Positions 29,858 to 38,128 of a DNA stretch of 64,000 bases are shown one piece after another. Position numbers and translations under genes: made by a program. The first letter of the stretch is position 1, and each line of letters begins with the position of its first letter. The notes under the pieces were generated by a model. It saw only the letters and a list, made by a program, of their open reading frames with translations. It had not been told where the DNA came from and made no database searches. Origin of the DNA: Hyphomicrobiales bacterium (GTDB taxonomy: Bacteria > Pseudomonadota > Alphaproteobacteria > Rhizobiales > Rhizobiaceae). The DNA lies in the NCBI GenBank assembly GCA_900469345.1, contig UBWZ01000012.1, positions 184,417 through 248,416 of the forward strand, given 5' to 3'.

Positions 29858-30646
29858 TCACATGGCGGGCAGGATGGCGATGTCGCGCACCTCGGTTTCC
29901 ACGCCGGTGATGGCACCGATCTCCGTCGCGGCCCCGGTCTCGAGGTTTACCGTGTAGAGCATCTTGTTGGCGGCGAGGTAGGCCATGTTCTTGCCGCCCT
30001 CCATGCCCTGGATGTCGAAGGCGTAGGAAGATGCCTTGTCCTTGAGGCCGAGCTTGCCGATCGCCTTCAGCGTCCCGTCGTTCGGCTTGGTCTGCTGGAT
30101 GAGCGCGCCGATCGTGGCATCAATGTTGTACATCGCCGTCTTTTCAGGCTTGCCGACGGAGTTCGTATAGGCCGCCGCGACGATGTTCGGGGTCTCGCCC
30201 TTGTGCATGTCGCCATCCTCGAAGGCGAGCGAGCCGTCGACGGTCACCGCGCCGGTGTCCGGATGGACACGGTGGTTGGTGGTTCCCGACATGAACCGCA
30301 GGCGGTCCGCCATCGGGTTAAAGTCCACCACAAGCGGGGCTTCCGACACGGTAAGGGTCTTGTCCATCTTTGCTACCTCGGTGGCCGTGCCCGTATCGAG
30401 GTTGATGGTGACGATGCGGTGGTCCGGCGTCACACCGACCACCGTCTTCGTGCCGGGGCGGAAATCGATGCCGACCAGCTTGTCGACGCCGGAAACATCC
30501 ATGGTCTTGGTGACGGCGGGTTTCTCCGTGTCGAACATGACGAGGGTCTTGTCGCCCGTCAGGCCGAGCACCGGAGCGGCCGATGCGCCGGAAACCATAG
30601 CGCAGAAGGCCGCGGAGGCGATCAGAGTGAAACGAAGGGTCTTCAT
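29858..30646 (-). CDS. Secreted DUF4394 protein
   Basis: Exported protein, 262 residues with a signal peptide ending SGASA (residue ~23). The remainder is a single DUF4394 region, a predicted beta-propeller-like fold (segments VGIDFRPGTKTVVGV, PMADRLRFMSGTTNHRVHPD and the repeated AYTNS/AYAFD strands). Molecular function unknown. GGGAG precedes the start; the frame continues upstream without support. It is divergent from the ECF sigma gene and shares a 176-bp control region with it, suggesting it is a target of that sigma factor (inference). Confidence 0.8.
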   Translation of the reverse strand: MKTLRFTLIASAAFCAMVSGASAAPVLGLTGDKTLVMFDTEKPAVTKTMDVSGVDKLVGIDFRPGTKTVVGVTPDHRIVTINLDTGTATEVAKMDKTLTVSEAPLVVDFNPMADRLRFMSGTTNHRVHPDTGAVTVDGSLAFEDGDMHKGETPNIVAAAYTNSVGKPEKTAMYNIDATIGALIQQTKPNDGTLKAIGKLGLKDKASSYAFDIQGMEGGKNMAYLAANKMLYTVNLETGAATEIGAITGVETEVRDIAILPAM

Positions 30647-30734
30647 GTCTTTCTCCCGTGTTGATCCATCTGGAAGCCATCCGGCCAACGGCCATCGATA
30701 CTTCCTGCACTGACGACACGCGGGAACCCGTCGT

Positions 30735-30773
30735 TGGATGCAGCAGTCCAAAAAATATTTTCACCTGCATCCA
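30735..30773. promoter_or_regulatory. Inverted repeat between the DUF4394 and sigma-factor genes
   Basis: TGGATGCAG (30735-30743) and CTGCATCCA (30765-30773) are perfect 9-bp arms separated by 21 AT-rich bases. Read outward on each strand, both arms present the same word CTGCATCC toward the gene they face. This would suit paired -35 elements for an autoregulated ECF factor, or a dimeric operator. The matching -10 words are not obvious. Confidence 0.45.
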
Positions 30774-30822
30774 GAAGCGGCTCTGATAGGTATAGCTAAA
30801 AAAGCGGGCGCGCCGCGGCGGC

Positions 30823-31392
30823 ATGGCGGAAAGGCTTTCGGACGTGACGATTTCTGAGCATGACAATCTCGACGCGGCGCTTGTGGCCTGTGCCGGCGGT
30901 GATCGGCAGGCACTGCGCGGCATTTTCGAGCGCGAGGCGGGACGGCTCGTTGCCGTGGCCGAGCGAATCGTTCGGCGGCGGGACCTTGCGGAAGAAGTCG
31001 TGCAGGAGGCCTTCCTTCGCATCTGGACGCATGCGCACCAGTATCGCCCCGATCGCGGTTCTGCGCGGGGGTGGATCTACGCCATTGTCCGGAATCGGGC
31101 CATCAACCTGCTGCGCGACGGGCGCCGCGAACACACGGTCGAGGAGGTCGAGGCCTTGATGGACAAGGATGCCGCAGACGAGGTCATGGCGGCCTGGCAT
31201 AATCTCGACAGGACTTCGCGGCTGCATGAATGCCTTCACGCGCTTGACGGGACGAAACGGCACGGCATCCTCATGGCCTACGTCGGCGGCTATTCCCATG
31301 GCGAGATCGCCGGGCGTCTTTGCATTCCGCTGGGAACGGCCAAGTCCTGGATCAGGCGAGGGCTCGCATCGCTTCGGGAGTGTATGGCATGA
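30823..31392 (+). CDS. ECF-family RNA polymerase sigma factor
   Basis: Group IV (SigK-like) sigma factor, 189 residues. Region 2 spans about residues 24-95 (RDLAEEVVQEAFLRIWTHA, then SARGWIYAIVRNRAINLLRD), and region 4 about 130-187 with the helix-turn-helix YSHGEIAGRLCIPLGTAKSWIRRGL. Start at ATG 30823, with no strong ribosome site; a GTG at 30844 is an alternative. The stop overlaps the anti-sigma start by 4 bases, the usual arrangement. It differs from EcfG-type general stress factors in its RskA-type partner. Confidence 0.93.
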   Translation: MAERLSDVTISEHDNLDAALVACAGGDRQALRGIFEREAGRLVAVAERIVRRRDLAEEVVQEAFLRIWTHAHQYRPDRGSARGWIYAIVRNRAINLLRDGRREHTVEEVEALMDKDAADEVMAAWHNLDRTSRLHECLHALDGTKRHGILMAYVGGYSHGEIAGRLCIPLGTAKSWIRRGLASLRECMA

Positions 31393-32090
31393 CCTACGAT
31401 CGCAAGGACATTCCGGCGATCGCCGACGAGTACGTGCTGGGCCTCCTGGAGCCGCAGGATGCAGAACGGCTCGAAGACGACATGGAGGTGGACGCCGAAT
31501 TGAGGTCGGCCGTGGCCGCAAGCCGTGAGCGCTTCCTTCCTCTCGATACCGGCATCAGACCCGCAGCCGTCAGCGATAACCTCTGGACCCGGATCGAAAC
31601 GGCGCTTCCGGAGCAGACGAGGCCAGGGCACGAAACCCCGAGCCGGCCTGCCAACGACAATCGCGGCGGCTGGCGGATTGCGGCGATCTCTGCAATGGCG
31701 GCGACGGTGGTGCTCGGCGTCGGGCTCGCCTTTAGCCTGTTGCGGACAGTGGAGCCCGTCGTCGTGGCGGTGCTGGTAAACGAGGCCGGCGATGTTCAGG
31801 CGGTCGTCGAGGATTTTGGCAGCGAACAGGCCGTCATCCGGATGCTTGCGGATTTCGAGGTGCCGCAGGAAAAGACGATCCAGGTCTGGACGCTTCCGTC
31901 GCGGGAAACGGGGCCGGTTTCGCTGGGTCTGATCAACGGGATCCGGTCGGCGCAGCTTGCAGGCCCGGCTTTGCCGGCGCCGCGCAGCGGTCAGCTCTAC
32001 GAGATCACGCTCGAACAGGCGGGGGGCTCTCCGACAGGACGGCCGACCGGCCCCATCCTCGCCAAGGGCCTCGCCAAGCTGGCGCGGTAG
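31389..32090 (+). CDS. RskA-family transmembrane anti-sigma factor
   Basis: Anti-sigma factor, 233 residues, holding the adjacent ECF factor inactive at the membrane. The cytoplasmic helical domain (about 1-85, with DEYVLGLLEPQDAERLE) lacks a zinc HxxxCxxC motif. One TM segment lies at about 98-118, then a periplasmic RskA domain (VQVWTLP-like block: QEKTIQVWTLPSRE; SLGLINGIRSAQL). It overlaps the sigma gene by 4 bases. Release would be expected by regulated proteolysis, in which a site-2 protease such as RseP could act (inference). Confidence 0.9.
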   Translation: MTYDRKDIPAIADEYVLGLLEPQDAERLEDDMEVDAELRSAVAASRERFLPLDTGIRPAAVSDNLWTRIETALPEQTRPGHETPSRPANDNRGGWRIAAISAMAATVVLGVGLAFSLLRTVEPVVVAVLVNEAGDVQAVVEDFGSEQAVIRMLADFEVPQEKTIQVWTLPSRETGPVSLGLINGIRSAQLAGPALPAPRSGQLYEITLEQAGGSPTGRPTGPILAKGLAKLAR

Positions 32091-32166
32091 GCGCGGAGAC
32101 ATCATCGCGAGGCTGGGACGATCGCCGTCCGGCCTCAACCATCTCTTAAGCAAGTTCTGCGATTCT

Positions 32167-32211
32167 GCCTGCCAGTTCGGATCGATCTCGATCCCGTAAA
32201 GCGTGGCAGGC
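32167..32211 (+). other. Inverted repeat just before ftsB
   Basis: GCCTGCCA (32167-32174) and TGGCAGGC (32204-32211) could pair across a 29-base loop that itself contains GATCGATC. It ends 9 bases before the ftsB ATG and may affect its translation. Confidence 0.3.
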
Positions 32212-32220
32212 GTCGAAGGC

Positions 32221-32538
32221 ATGTGGACCAAGCATCATAAGAAGAGAAGATTCGGTCGTCTGGTTCTGCCCGCCATCACGGTCGCCTTCGTTTCCTATTT
32301 CGGTTACCATTGCATCCACGGCGATCTCGGGCTGATCGCCACGGAGAAATTCGAGCAGCAGCGCGCCGATCGCGAAAAGGACCTGGCGAAGCTGACCGAG
32401 AGGCGCCAGCAGCTGGAACGGCAGGTCAGCCTGATGAGCGACGGCACGCTTGAAAAAGACATGCTCGACGAGATCGCGCGCTACCAGCTGAACGTCTCGC
32501 GCCCCGACGAAATCGTCATCTTTAACAACTACTTCTAA
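32221..32538 (+). CDS. ftsB: Septum formation initiator FtsB/DivIC-family protein
   Basis: Small bitopic divisome protein, 105 residues: short basic cytoplasmic N-terminus (MWTKHHKKRRFGR), one TM segment (about 15-32), then a coiled coil (about 42-80, ATEKFEQQRADREKDLAKLTE split by heptads) and a short C-terminal region. In the FtsB-FtsL-FtsQ complex it activates septal synthesis. The position between eno and pdhA is typical of alphaproteobacteria, although here 5.5 kb of other genes intervene after eno. A GTG at 32203 is a less likely start. Confidence 0.85.
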   Translation: MWTKHHKKRRFGRLVLPAITVAFVSYFGYHCIHGDLGLIATEKFEQQRADREKDLAKLTERRQQLERQVSLMSDGTLEKDMLDEIARYQLNVSRPDEIVIFNNYF

Positions 32539-32561
32539 ATTAACCAGAAACCGGTTAATTT
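32537..32561. promoter_or_regulatory. Inverted repeat overlapping the ftsB stop, upstream of pdhA
   Basis: AAATTAACC-agaaacc-GGTTAATTT, perfect 9-bp arms with a 7-base spacer. The left arm overlaps the last bases of the ftsB stop codon. AT-rich composition without a T-tail favours a protein-binding site; it could also be a weak terminator. Confidence 0.5.
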
Positions 32562-32570
32562 CACATTTGA

Positions 32571-32591
32571 TCAACCTTTTCAGTAGGTTGA
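32571..32591. promoter_or_regulatory. Second inverted repeat in the pdhA leader
   Basis: TCAACCT-tttcagt-AGGTTGA, perfect 7-bp arms with the same 7-base spacer as the repeat 10 bases upstream. The shared AACC/GGTT cores and spacing suggest two copies of one operator, roughly 140-195 bases before pdhA. Confidence 0.45.
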
Positions 32592-32732
32592 CTAACATGT
32601 GAGCCATGCAAATATGGCATTGCTGGGGCCGCTGTTCTTCCCTATGGTACGCGGCGAAACCGGAGTGGGTTCTGTCGACGTATCGGTCTGGCACAACACC
32701 GCTCTAAACGTGCAGCACATAGGGAGGGATCA

Positions 32733-33800
32733 ATGGCGCTACCAAATCTCGCGTCTGCATCCGGCCGCAAGACCGCGGCAAAGTCTGCTAACAAGACATC
32801 TTTCAAGTCCGGTGGAGAGTTCACCGGCCGCAACTCGCTGGACTTCAGCAAGGACGAAGATCTGCATGCCTATCGCGAGATGCTGCTGATCCGTCGCTTC
32901 GAGGAAAAGGCCGGCCAGCTTTACGGCATGGGCTTCATTGGCGGCTTCTGTCACCTCTACATCGGCCAGGAAGCGGTCGTTGTCGGCATGCAGATGGCGC
33001 AGAAGGACGGCGATCAGGTCATCACCGCCTACCGCGACCACGGGCACATGCTGGCAACCGGCATGAGCGCGCGTGGCGTCATGGCGGAACTGACAGGACG
33101 CCGGGGCGGCTATTCCAAGGGGAAGGGCGGCTCCATGCACATGTTCTCCAAGGAAAAGCATTTCTACGGCGGCCACGGCATCGTTGGTGCCCAGGTGTCG
33201 CTCGGAACCGGTCTGGCCTTTGCCAACCGCTACCGCGGCAATGACAGCGTTTCGGTCGCCTATTTCGGCGACGGCGCTGCCAACCAGGGTCAGGTCTACG
33301 AGAGCTTCAACATGGCTGCTCTCTGGAAGCTCCCGATCGTCTACATCGTCGAGAACAACCGCTACGCCATGGGCACGTCGACGTCGCGCGCCACGGCCCA
33401 GTCCAACTACTCGCTGCGCGGCTCCGGCTTCGGTATTCCCGGCATCCAGGTGGATGGCATGGACGTGCGCGCCGTCAAGGCTGCCGGCGACGAGGCCATG
33501 GAACACTGCCGCAGCGGCAACGGCCCGATCATCCTCGAAATGCTGACCTACCGCTACCGCGGCCACTCCATGTCCGACCCGGCCAAGTACCGGTCCAAGG
33601 ACGAAGTGCAGAAGATGCGTTCCGAGCACGATCCGATCGAACAGGTGCGCAAGCGCCTGCTCGACAAGGGCTGGTCCAACGAGGACGAGCTGAAGGGGAT
33701 CGACAAGGACATCCGCGACATCGTCTCGGACAGCGCCGACTTCGCCCAGGCCGATCCGGAGCCGGATGCATCCGAGCTCTACACCGACATCCTGCTCTGA
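32733..33800 (+). CDS. pdhA: Pyruvate dehydrogenase E1 component, alpha subunit
   Basis: Thiamine-diphosphate-dependent E1-alpha, 355 residues, decarboxylating pyruvate as a heterotetramer with PdhB. An Ala/Lys-rich N-terminus (about 1-35) precedes the conserved core with [19 protein letters not shown], the cofactor motif [12 protein letters not shown]...NN, and [16 protein letters not shown] with regulatory-type serines. AGGGAGG lies just before the ATG. It is followed closely by pdhB and pdhC, forming the PDH operon. Confidence 0.97.
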   Translation: MALPNLASASGRKTAAKSANKTSFKSGGEFTGRNSLDFSKDEDLHAYREMLLIRRFEEKAGQLYGMGFIGGFCHLYIGQEAVVVGMQMAQKDGDQVITAYRDHGHMLATGMSARGVMAELTGRRGGYSKGKGGSMHMFSKEKHFYGGHGIVGAQVSLGTGLAFANRYRGNDSVSVAYFGDGAANQGQVYESFNMAALWKLPIVYIVENNRYAMGTSTSRATAQSNYSLRGSGFGIPGIQVDGMDVRAVKAAGDEAMEHCRSGNGPIILEMLTYRYRGHSMSDPAKYRSKDEVQKMRSEHDPIEQVRKRLLDKGWSNEDELKGIDKDIRDIVSDSADFAQADPEPDASELYTDILL

Positions 33801-33819
33801 TCGCGGGGAGGAAACAGAA

Positions 33820-35253
33820 ATGCCAATCGATATCCTGATGCCGGCGCTTTCTCCGACCATGGAGGAAGGCACGCTTTCCAAATGGCTCAAGCAGGAAGGG
33901 GACAAGGTCTCCTCCGGCGACGTGATCGCAGAGATTGAAACCGACAAGGCGACCATGGAAGTGGAAGCCGTGGACGAAGGCGTAATCGGCAAGCTGCTGG
34001 TTGCGGCCGGAACCGAAAACGTCAAGGTCAACACCAAGATCGCCGTGCTTCTCGCCGATGGCGAAAGCGCCGACTCGATTTCCGCGGACGCTCCGGCCGA
34101 GACACCGGCCGCGCCGAAGGCCGATGCCGATACGCCGGCAGCAGCCAGCAACGACGCCGGCGGCAAGGCCCGCGAATCGTCCAGCGAGCCGACCGCCCAG
34201 GCCGACAGCAAGGTCCCGGCCCAGCCGAAGGTGGAGGCTCTTGCCGATCCGGACATTCCGGCTGGCACCGAGATGGTGATGACCACCGTGCGCGAAGCGT
34301 TGCGCGACGCCATGGCCGAAGAAATGCGCCGCGACGAAAACGTTTTCGTCATGGGCGAGGAAGTGGCCGAATACCAGGGTGCCTACAAGATCACCCAGGG
34401 GCTCCTGCAGGAGTTCGGCGATCGTCGCGTCGTCGATACGCCGATCACCGAACACGGCTTTGCCGGCGTCGGCGTCGGTGCAGCGATGGCCGGCCTTCGC
34501 CCGATCGTCGAGTTCATGACCTTCAACTTCGCCATGCAGGCGATCGACCAGATCATCAACTCGGCCGCCAAGACGCTCTACATGTCCGGCGGCCAGATGG
34601 GCGCTCCGATCGTGTTCCGTGGACCGAACGGCGCAGCAGCCCGCGTCGGTGCCCAGCACAGCCAGGACTTTTCCGCCTGGTACAGCCAGATCCCTGGCCT
34701 CAAGGTCGTCATGCCCTACACGGCAGCCGACGCCAAGGGCCTGCTCAAGGCCGCGATCCGCGATCCGAACCCGGTCGTCTTCCTGGAAAACGAGATCCTC
34801 TACGGCCAGTCCTTCGAAGTTCCGAAGCTGGATGATTTCGTCCTGCCGATCGGCAAGGCGCGCATCCACAAGACCGGCAAGGACGCCACCATCGTCTCCT
34901 TCGGCATCGGCATGACCTATGCGGTCAAGGCCGTCGCCGAGCTCGAAAAGGAAGGCATCGACGTCGAGCTTATCGATCTTCGGACCATCCGCCCGATGGA
35001 CCTTCCGACGGTCATCGAATCGGTCAAGAAGACCGGTCGCCTCGTCACCGTGGAAGAAGGCTATCCGCAGAACTCGGTCGGCACCGAAATCGCCACCCGC
35101 GTCATGCAGCAGGCCTTCGACTATCTGGACGCGCCGGTGCTGACGATCGCTGGCAAGGACGTGCCCATGCCTTACGCGGCCAACCTTGAAAAGCTGGCGC
35201 TGCCGAATGTCGGTGAAGTCGTCCAGGCGGTGAAGACCGTCTGCTACAAGTAA
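33820..35253 (+). CDS. pdhB: Pyruvate dehydrogenase E1 component, beta subunit, with N-terminal lipoyl domain
   Basis: E1-beta, 477 residues. Residues 1-80 are a full lipoyl domain with lipoylatable Lys43 ([12 protein letters not shown]), then an Ala/Pro-rich linker (about 85-145), then the transketolase-like core with [19 protein letters not shown] and the C-terminal domain. An extra lipoyl domain on E1-beta is a known alphaproteobacterial feature. Start at ATG 33820 after GGGGAGGAAAC; 19 bases separate it from pdhA. Confidence 0.97.
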   Translation: MPIDILMPALSPTMEEGTLSKWLKQEGDKVSSGDVIAEIETDKATMEVEAVDEGVIGKLLVAAGTENVKVNTKIAVLLADGESADSISADAPAETPAAPKADADTPAAASNDAGGKARESSSEPTAQADSKVPAQPKVEALADPDIPAGTEMVMTTVREALRDAMAEEMRRDENVFVMGEEVAEYQGAYKITQGLLQEFGDRRVVDTPITEHGFAGVGVGAAMAGLRPIVEFMTFNFAMQAIDQIINSAAKTLYMSGGQMGAPIVFRGPNGAAARVGAQHSQDFSAWYSQIPGLKVVMPYTAADAKGLLKAAIRDPNPVVFLENEILYGQSFEVPKLDDFVLPIGKARIHKTGKDATIVSFGIGMTYAVKAVAELEKEGIDVELIDLRTIRPMDLPTVIESVKKTGRLVTVEEGYPQNSVGTEIATRVMQQAFDYLDAPVLTIAGKDVPMPYAANLEKLALPNVGEVVQAVKTVCYK

Positions 35254-35268
35254 GGGGAGGGTGCTCCG

Positions 35269-36645
35269 ATGCCTATCAACATCACCATGCCTGCCCTGTC
35301 GCCGACCATGGAAGAGGGCAACCTCTCGAAGTGGCTGGTCAAGGAAGGCGATACGGTCAAGTCCGGCGACGTGATCGCCGAGATCGAGACCGACAAGGCG
35401 ACCATGGAAGTGGAAGCCGTCGATGAGGGCGTTGTCGCCAAGCTCGTCGTTCCGGCCGGCACGGAAGCGGTCAAGGTCAATGCCCTGATCGCCATCCTCG
35501 CCGCCGACGGCGAAGATGTCGCAGCCGCCGCTGCCGGCGGCACGCCGGCGCCCAAGGCCGAGGCAAAGGCTGAAACCGCTCCGCCGGCACAGGCTGCCGA
35601 AGCGCCGAAGGCTGAGGCTCCGGCTCCGAAGGTTGAAGTACCGATCGCCGACAAGCCGCCGGCGGCGTCGACGCCCGCACCGGTTGCCGATGGCAAGCGC
35701 GTCTTCTCGTCGCCGCTCGCCCGCCGGCTGGCAAAGGAAGCCGGTCTTGACCTGTCCGCCGTGTCCGGCTCGGGCCCGCATGGCCGCGTCGTCAAGGCCG
35801 ATGTCGAAAAGGCCGTCGCATCCGGAACCGGCAAGGCACAGCCTGCCGCGGCTCCGCAGGCTGCCCCGTCGGCCACTCCAGCGGCAGCCAAGGGAGCTTC
35901 CGACGACAGCGTCCTCAAGCTGTTTGCCGAAGGCTCCTACGAACTCCTGCCACACGACGGCATGCGCAAGACGATTGCCTCGCGCCTGACCGAGTCGAGC
36001 CAGACTGTCCCGTCCTACTTCGTGACGATGGACTGCGAGATCGACGCACTTCTGAAACTGCGCGGCGAGATCAATGCCTCGGCTCCGGTGAAGAAGACCG
36101 AGAAGGGCGAGGTTCCGGCCTTCAAGCTGTCGGTCAACGACTTCATCATCAAGGCGATGGCGCTGGCTCTGCGCGATGTGCCGATGGCGAACGCGTCCTG
36201 GACCTCGACGGCCCGCGTGCTGCACAAGAATGCCGATGTCGGCGTTGCGGTCTCGATCCCCGACGGGCTGATCACGCCGATCATCCGCAAAGCCGAGACC
36301 AAGACGCTGTCGGCCATCTCCAACGAGGTCAAGGATCTCGCCAAGCGCGCCCGCGACAAGAAGCTGAAGCCGGAAGAATACCAGGGCGGCACGACCTCCG
36401 TGTCGAACCTCGGCATGTTCGGCGTCTCCAACTTCACCTCGATCGTCAACCTGCCGCAGGCCTCGATCGTCTCGATCGGCGCAGGCGTCGAAAAGCCGGT
36501 CGTCCGGGCCGGCAAGATCGAAGTGGGCACGGTCTTGACCGCGACCTTCGCCTTCGACCATCGCGTCATCGACGGTGCGCTCGGTGCGGAACTTGCGTCC
36601 GCCTTCAAGCGCTACATCGAGAACCCGATGGCCATGCTGGTCTAG
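35269..36645 (+). CDS. pdhC: Dihydrolipoamide acetyltransferase (PDH E2)
   Basis: Core of the PDH complex, 458 residues: one lipoyl domain (1-80, Lys43 in [12 protein letters not shown]), an Ala/Pro/Glu linker, the peripheral-subunit-binding domain (about 143-180, [20 protein letters not shown]), a second linker and the catalytic domain with His431 and Asp435 in DHRVIDG. Its lipoyl domain is nearly the same as that of PdhB in the first 50 residues. It starts 15 bases after pdhB. Confidence 0.97.
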   Translation: MPINITMPALSPTMEEGNLSKWLVKEGDTVKSGDVIAEIETDKATMEVEAVDEGVVAKLVVPAGTEAVKVNALIAILAADGEDVAAAAAGGTPAPKAEAKAETAPPAQAAEAPKAEAPAPKVEVPIADKPPAASTPAPVADGKRVFSSPLARRLAKEAGLDLSAVSGSGPHGRVVKADVEKAVASGTGKAQPAAAPQAAPSATPAAAKGASDDSVLKLFAEGSYELLPHDGMRKTIASRLTESSQTVPSYFVTMDCEIDALLKLRGEINASAPVKKTEKGEVPAFKLSVNDFIIKAMALALRDVPMANASWTSTARVLHKNADVGVAVSIPDGLITPIIRKAETKTLSAISNEVKDLAKRARDKKLKPEEYQGGTTSVSNLGMFGVSNFTSIVNLPQASIVSIGAGVEKPVVRAGKIEVGTVLTATFAFDHRVIDGALGAELASAFKRYIENPMAMLV

Positions 36646-36650
36646 CATCC

Positions 36651-36675
36651 TTCGCTCCCCGGCAAGGGGAGCGAA
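36651..36675 (+). terminator. Hairpin after the pdh operon
   Basis: Perfect 10-bp stem TTCGCTCCCC / GGGGAGCGAA with a GGCAA loop, 5 bases after pdhC. No T-run follows, so it may be a weak terminator or mRNA-stabilising end. Confidence 0.6.
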
Positions 36676-36768
36676 ACCCTCTGCTCTTGCCACTCTCCGG
36701 ATAGTGACTTTCTGCGCCAGCCTCACCATATTGGGGCGAGGCAGTCACGCTCTTGAAGGAGATGCCAG

Positions 36769-37011
36769 GTGGCAGATGAAACCAGTGACATGATCATGCC
36801 CATGCTGCGCGAATTGCGCGGCGAAATGCGAGAGATGCGCGGCGATATCCAGGGTGTGAAGCAGCAGCTGGATAAACTCGAAAGTGGTCAGAAGACCATT
36901 CGCCAGGCCCTGACAGCGGATACCATGATGTCGAAGTTCGTCACCGGCGATTTCGAGGAGCGGATCTTCGAGCTGGAGCGCAAGGTCGAGGCGCTGACCA
37001 GGGCCAAATAG
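36769..37011 (+). CDS. Small coiled-coil protein of unknown function
   Basis: An 80-residue, highly helical product: residues 10-45 contain heptad-like LRELRGEMREMRGDIQGVKQ, and the C-terminus (FEERIFELERKVEALTRAK) is a second coil. No domain recognised and no membrane segment. The start is GTG with AAGGAG seven bases upstream, which supports translation. It lies between pdhC and an SGNH hydrolase, on the same strand. Confidence 0.65.
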   Translation: MADETSDMIMPMLRELRGEMREMRGDIQGVKQQLDKLESGQKTIRQALTADTMMSKFVTGDFEERIFELERKVEALTRAK

Positions 37012-37063
37012 GAACGGCACGTCGGCATTGCTGCGTGCGTAATGGCAGGGAATGACTTAGCCG

Positions 37064-37711
37064 ATGGGCAACATGAAAACCGTCCTCTGCTTCGGCGACA
37101 GCCTCACCTGGGGGTATGACGCCGATGGTCCCGGCCGGCACGCCTACGAGGATCGCTGGCCGAGCGTGCTCGAGGCATCGCTTGGCCCGCAGGTCCAGGT
37201 GATCGCCGAAGGACTGAACGGCCGCACGACCGGCTTTGACGATCATCTTGCCGATTGCGACCGCAACGGCGTGAAAAACCTGCCGACGGTTCTGCACACC
37301 CATATGCCGATCGATCTCGTGGTGCTGATGCTCGGCACCAACGACATGAAGCCGATGATCGCGGGAACGGCCCACGCGGCCCGGTCCGGCATGCAGCGTT
37401 TGATCGGCCTGATTCGCCACCATGAATATTCGTTCGACTACGACGCGCCGGATGTGCTGATCGTCTCTCCGCCGCCGCTCAGCCAGACGGCCGACCCGGT
37501 GTTCTCCGCCATGTTTAGGGGCGGCATCGAAGAGTCGCGCATGCTGGCGTCTCTCTACCGGGACCTGGCCGACGATCTGGGCTGCGGCTTTTTCGACGCA
37601 GGGTCCGTTGCCGAAACCACCGCCATCGACGGTGTGCATCTGACGGCCGAAAGCACCCGCGCTGTCGGCCGCGGCCTGGAGCCGATCGTCCGTGTGATGC
37701 TCGGCCTGTGA
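37064..37711 (+). CDS. SGNH/GDSL-family hydrolase (arylesterase-like)
   Basis: Esterase of the SGNH fold, 215 residues, without a signal peptide, hence cytoplasmic. Block I is FGDSLTWG with nucleophile Ser13, block II the Gly of EGLNGRTTG, block III LGTNDMK, and block V DGVHLT with the Asp and His of the triad. It resembles rhizobial arylesterases that act on short-chain or aryl esters; the natural substrate is not known. The gene sits in the PDH region but there is no obvious functional link. Confidence 0.88.
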   Translation: MGNMKTVLCFGDSLTWGYDADGPGRHAYEDRWPSVLEASLGPQVQVIAEGLNGRTTGFDDHLADCDRNGVKNLPTVLHTHMPIDLVVLMLGTNDMKPMIAGTAHAARSGMQRLIGLIRHHEYSFDYDAPDVLIVSPPPLSQTADPVFSAMFRGGIEESRMLASLYRDLADDLGCGFFDAGSVAETTAIDGVHLTAESTRAVGRGLEPIVRVMLGL

Positions 37712-37792
37712 CGGGCGGCCGTTGTTGACCGGGATCAAGGAGGACTGAACAGGGCAGGCTAGCATCGTCCCTCCACCAATGGAGGACAGGAC

Positions 37793-38056
37793 ATGTCGAG
37801 CACCCCGCACCACCTCGCCGAGGAGTTTCCGGAATATGCCGCCCAGATGCGCAGGCTGCGCGAAAAGGACGGCCACTTCCATCGGATCTGTGGCGAGTAT
37901 GAAGATGTGAACCATCAGGTTCACAAGGCAGAAGTGGACATCGAGCCCTGCGACGACCAGAACATGGTCGCGCTTCGCAAGCGGCGGATGGTCCTGAAGG
38001 ACGAGATATTTGGGATGCTGACGCGGGCGGAGCCGCTGGCCGATACGATCGGCTGA
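37793..38056 (+). CDS. DUF465 (YdcH-like) protein
   Basis: Small helical protein, 87 residues, of the DUF465 family: HHLAEEFPEYAAQMRRLREKD then LRKRRMVLKDEIFGML. The fold is an antiparallel coiled-coil hairpin; function is unknown. RBS AGGACAGG precedes the ATG. It lies between the SGNH hydrolase and lpdA. Confidence 0.8.
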   Translation: MSSTPHHLAEEFPEYAAQMRRLREKDGHFHRICGEYEDVNHQVHKAEVDIEPCDDQNMVALRKRRMVLKDEIFGMLTRAEPLADTIG

Positions 38057-38128
38057 CCGGACCGCCGCTTCGCTCCCGCAGAAAAGGCAGGCCTTTGGGT
38101 CGCCAACGGAACAAGGAGTGAAGCGCCC

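Noticed and set aside
27340..29916. An 858-codon open frame antisense to the phytochrome gene
   Set aside because: No domain, no ribosome site, and the plus-strand gene carries all family motifs.
33529..36729. A 1066-codon open frame antisense to pdhB and pdhC
   Set aside because: Shadow of GC-rich coding sequence; both plus-strand genes are unambiguous and the antisense product has no recognisable domain.
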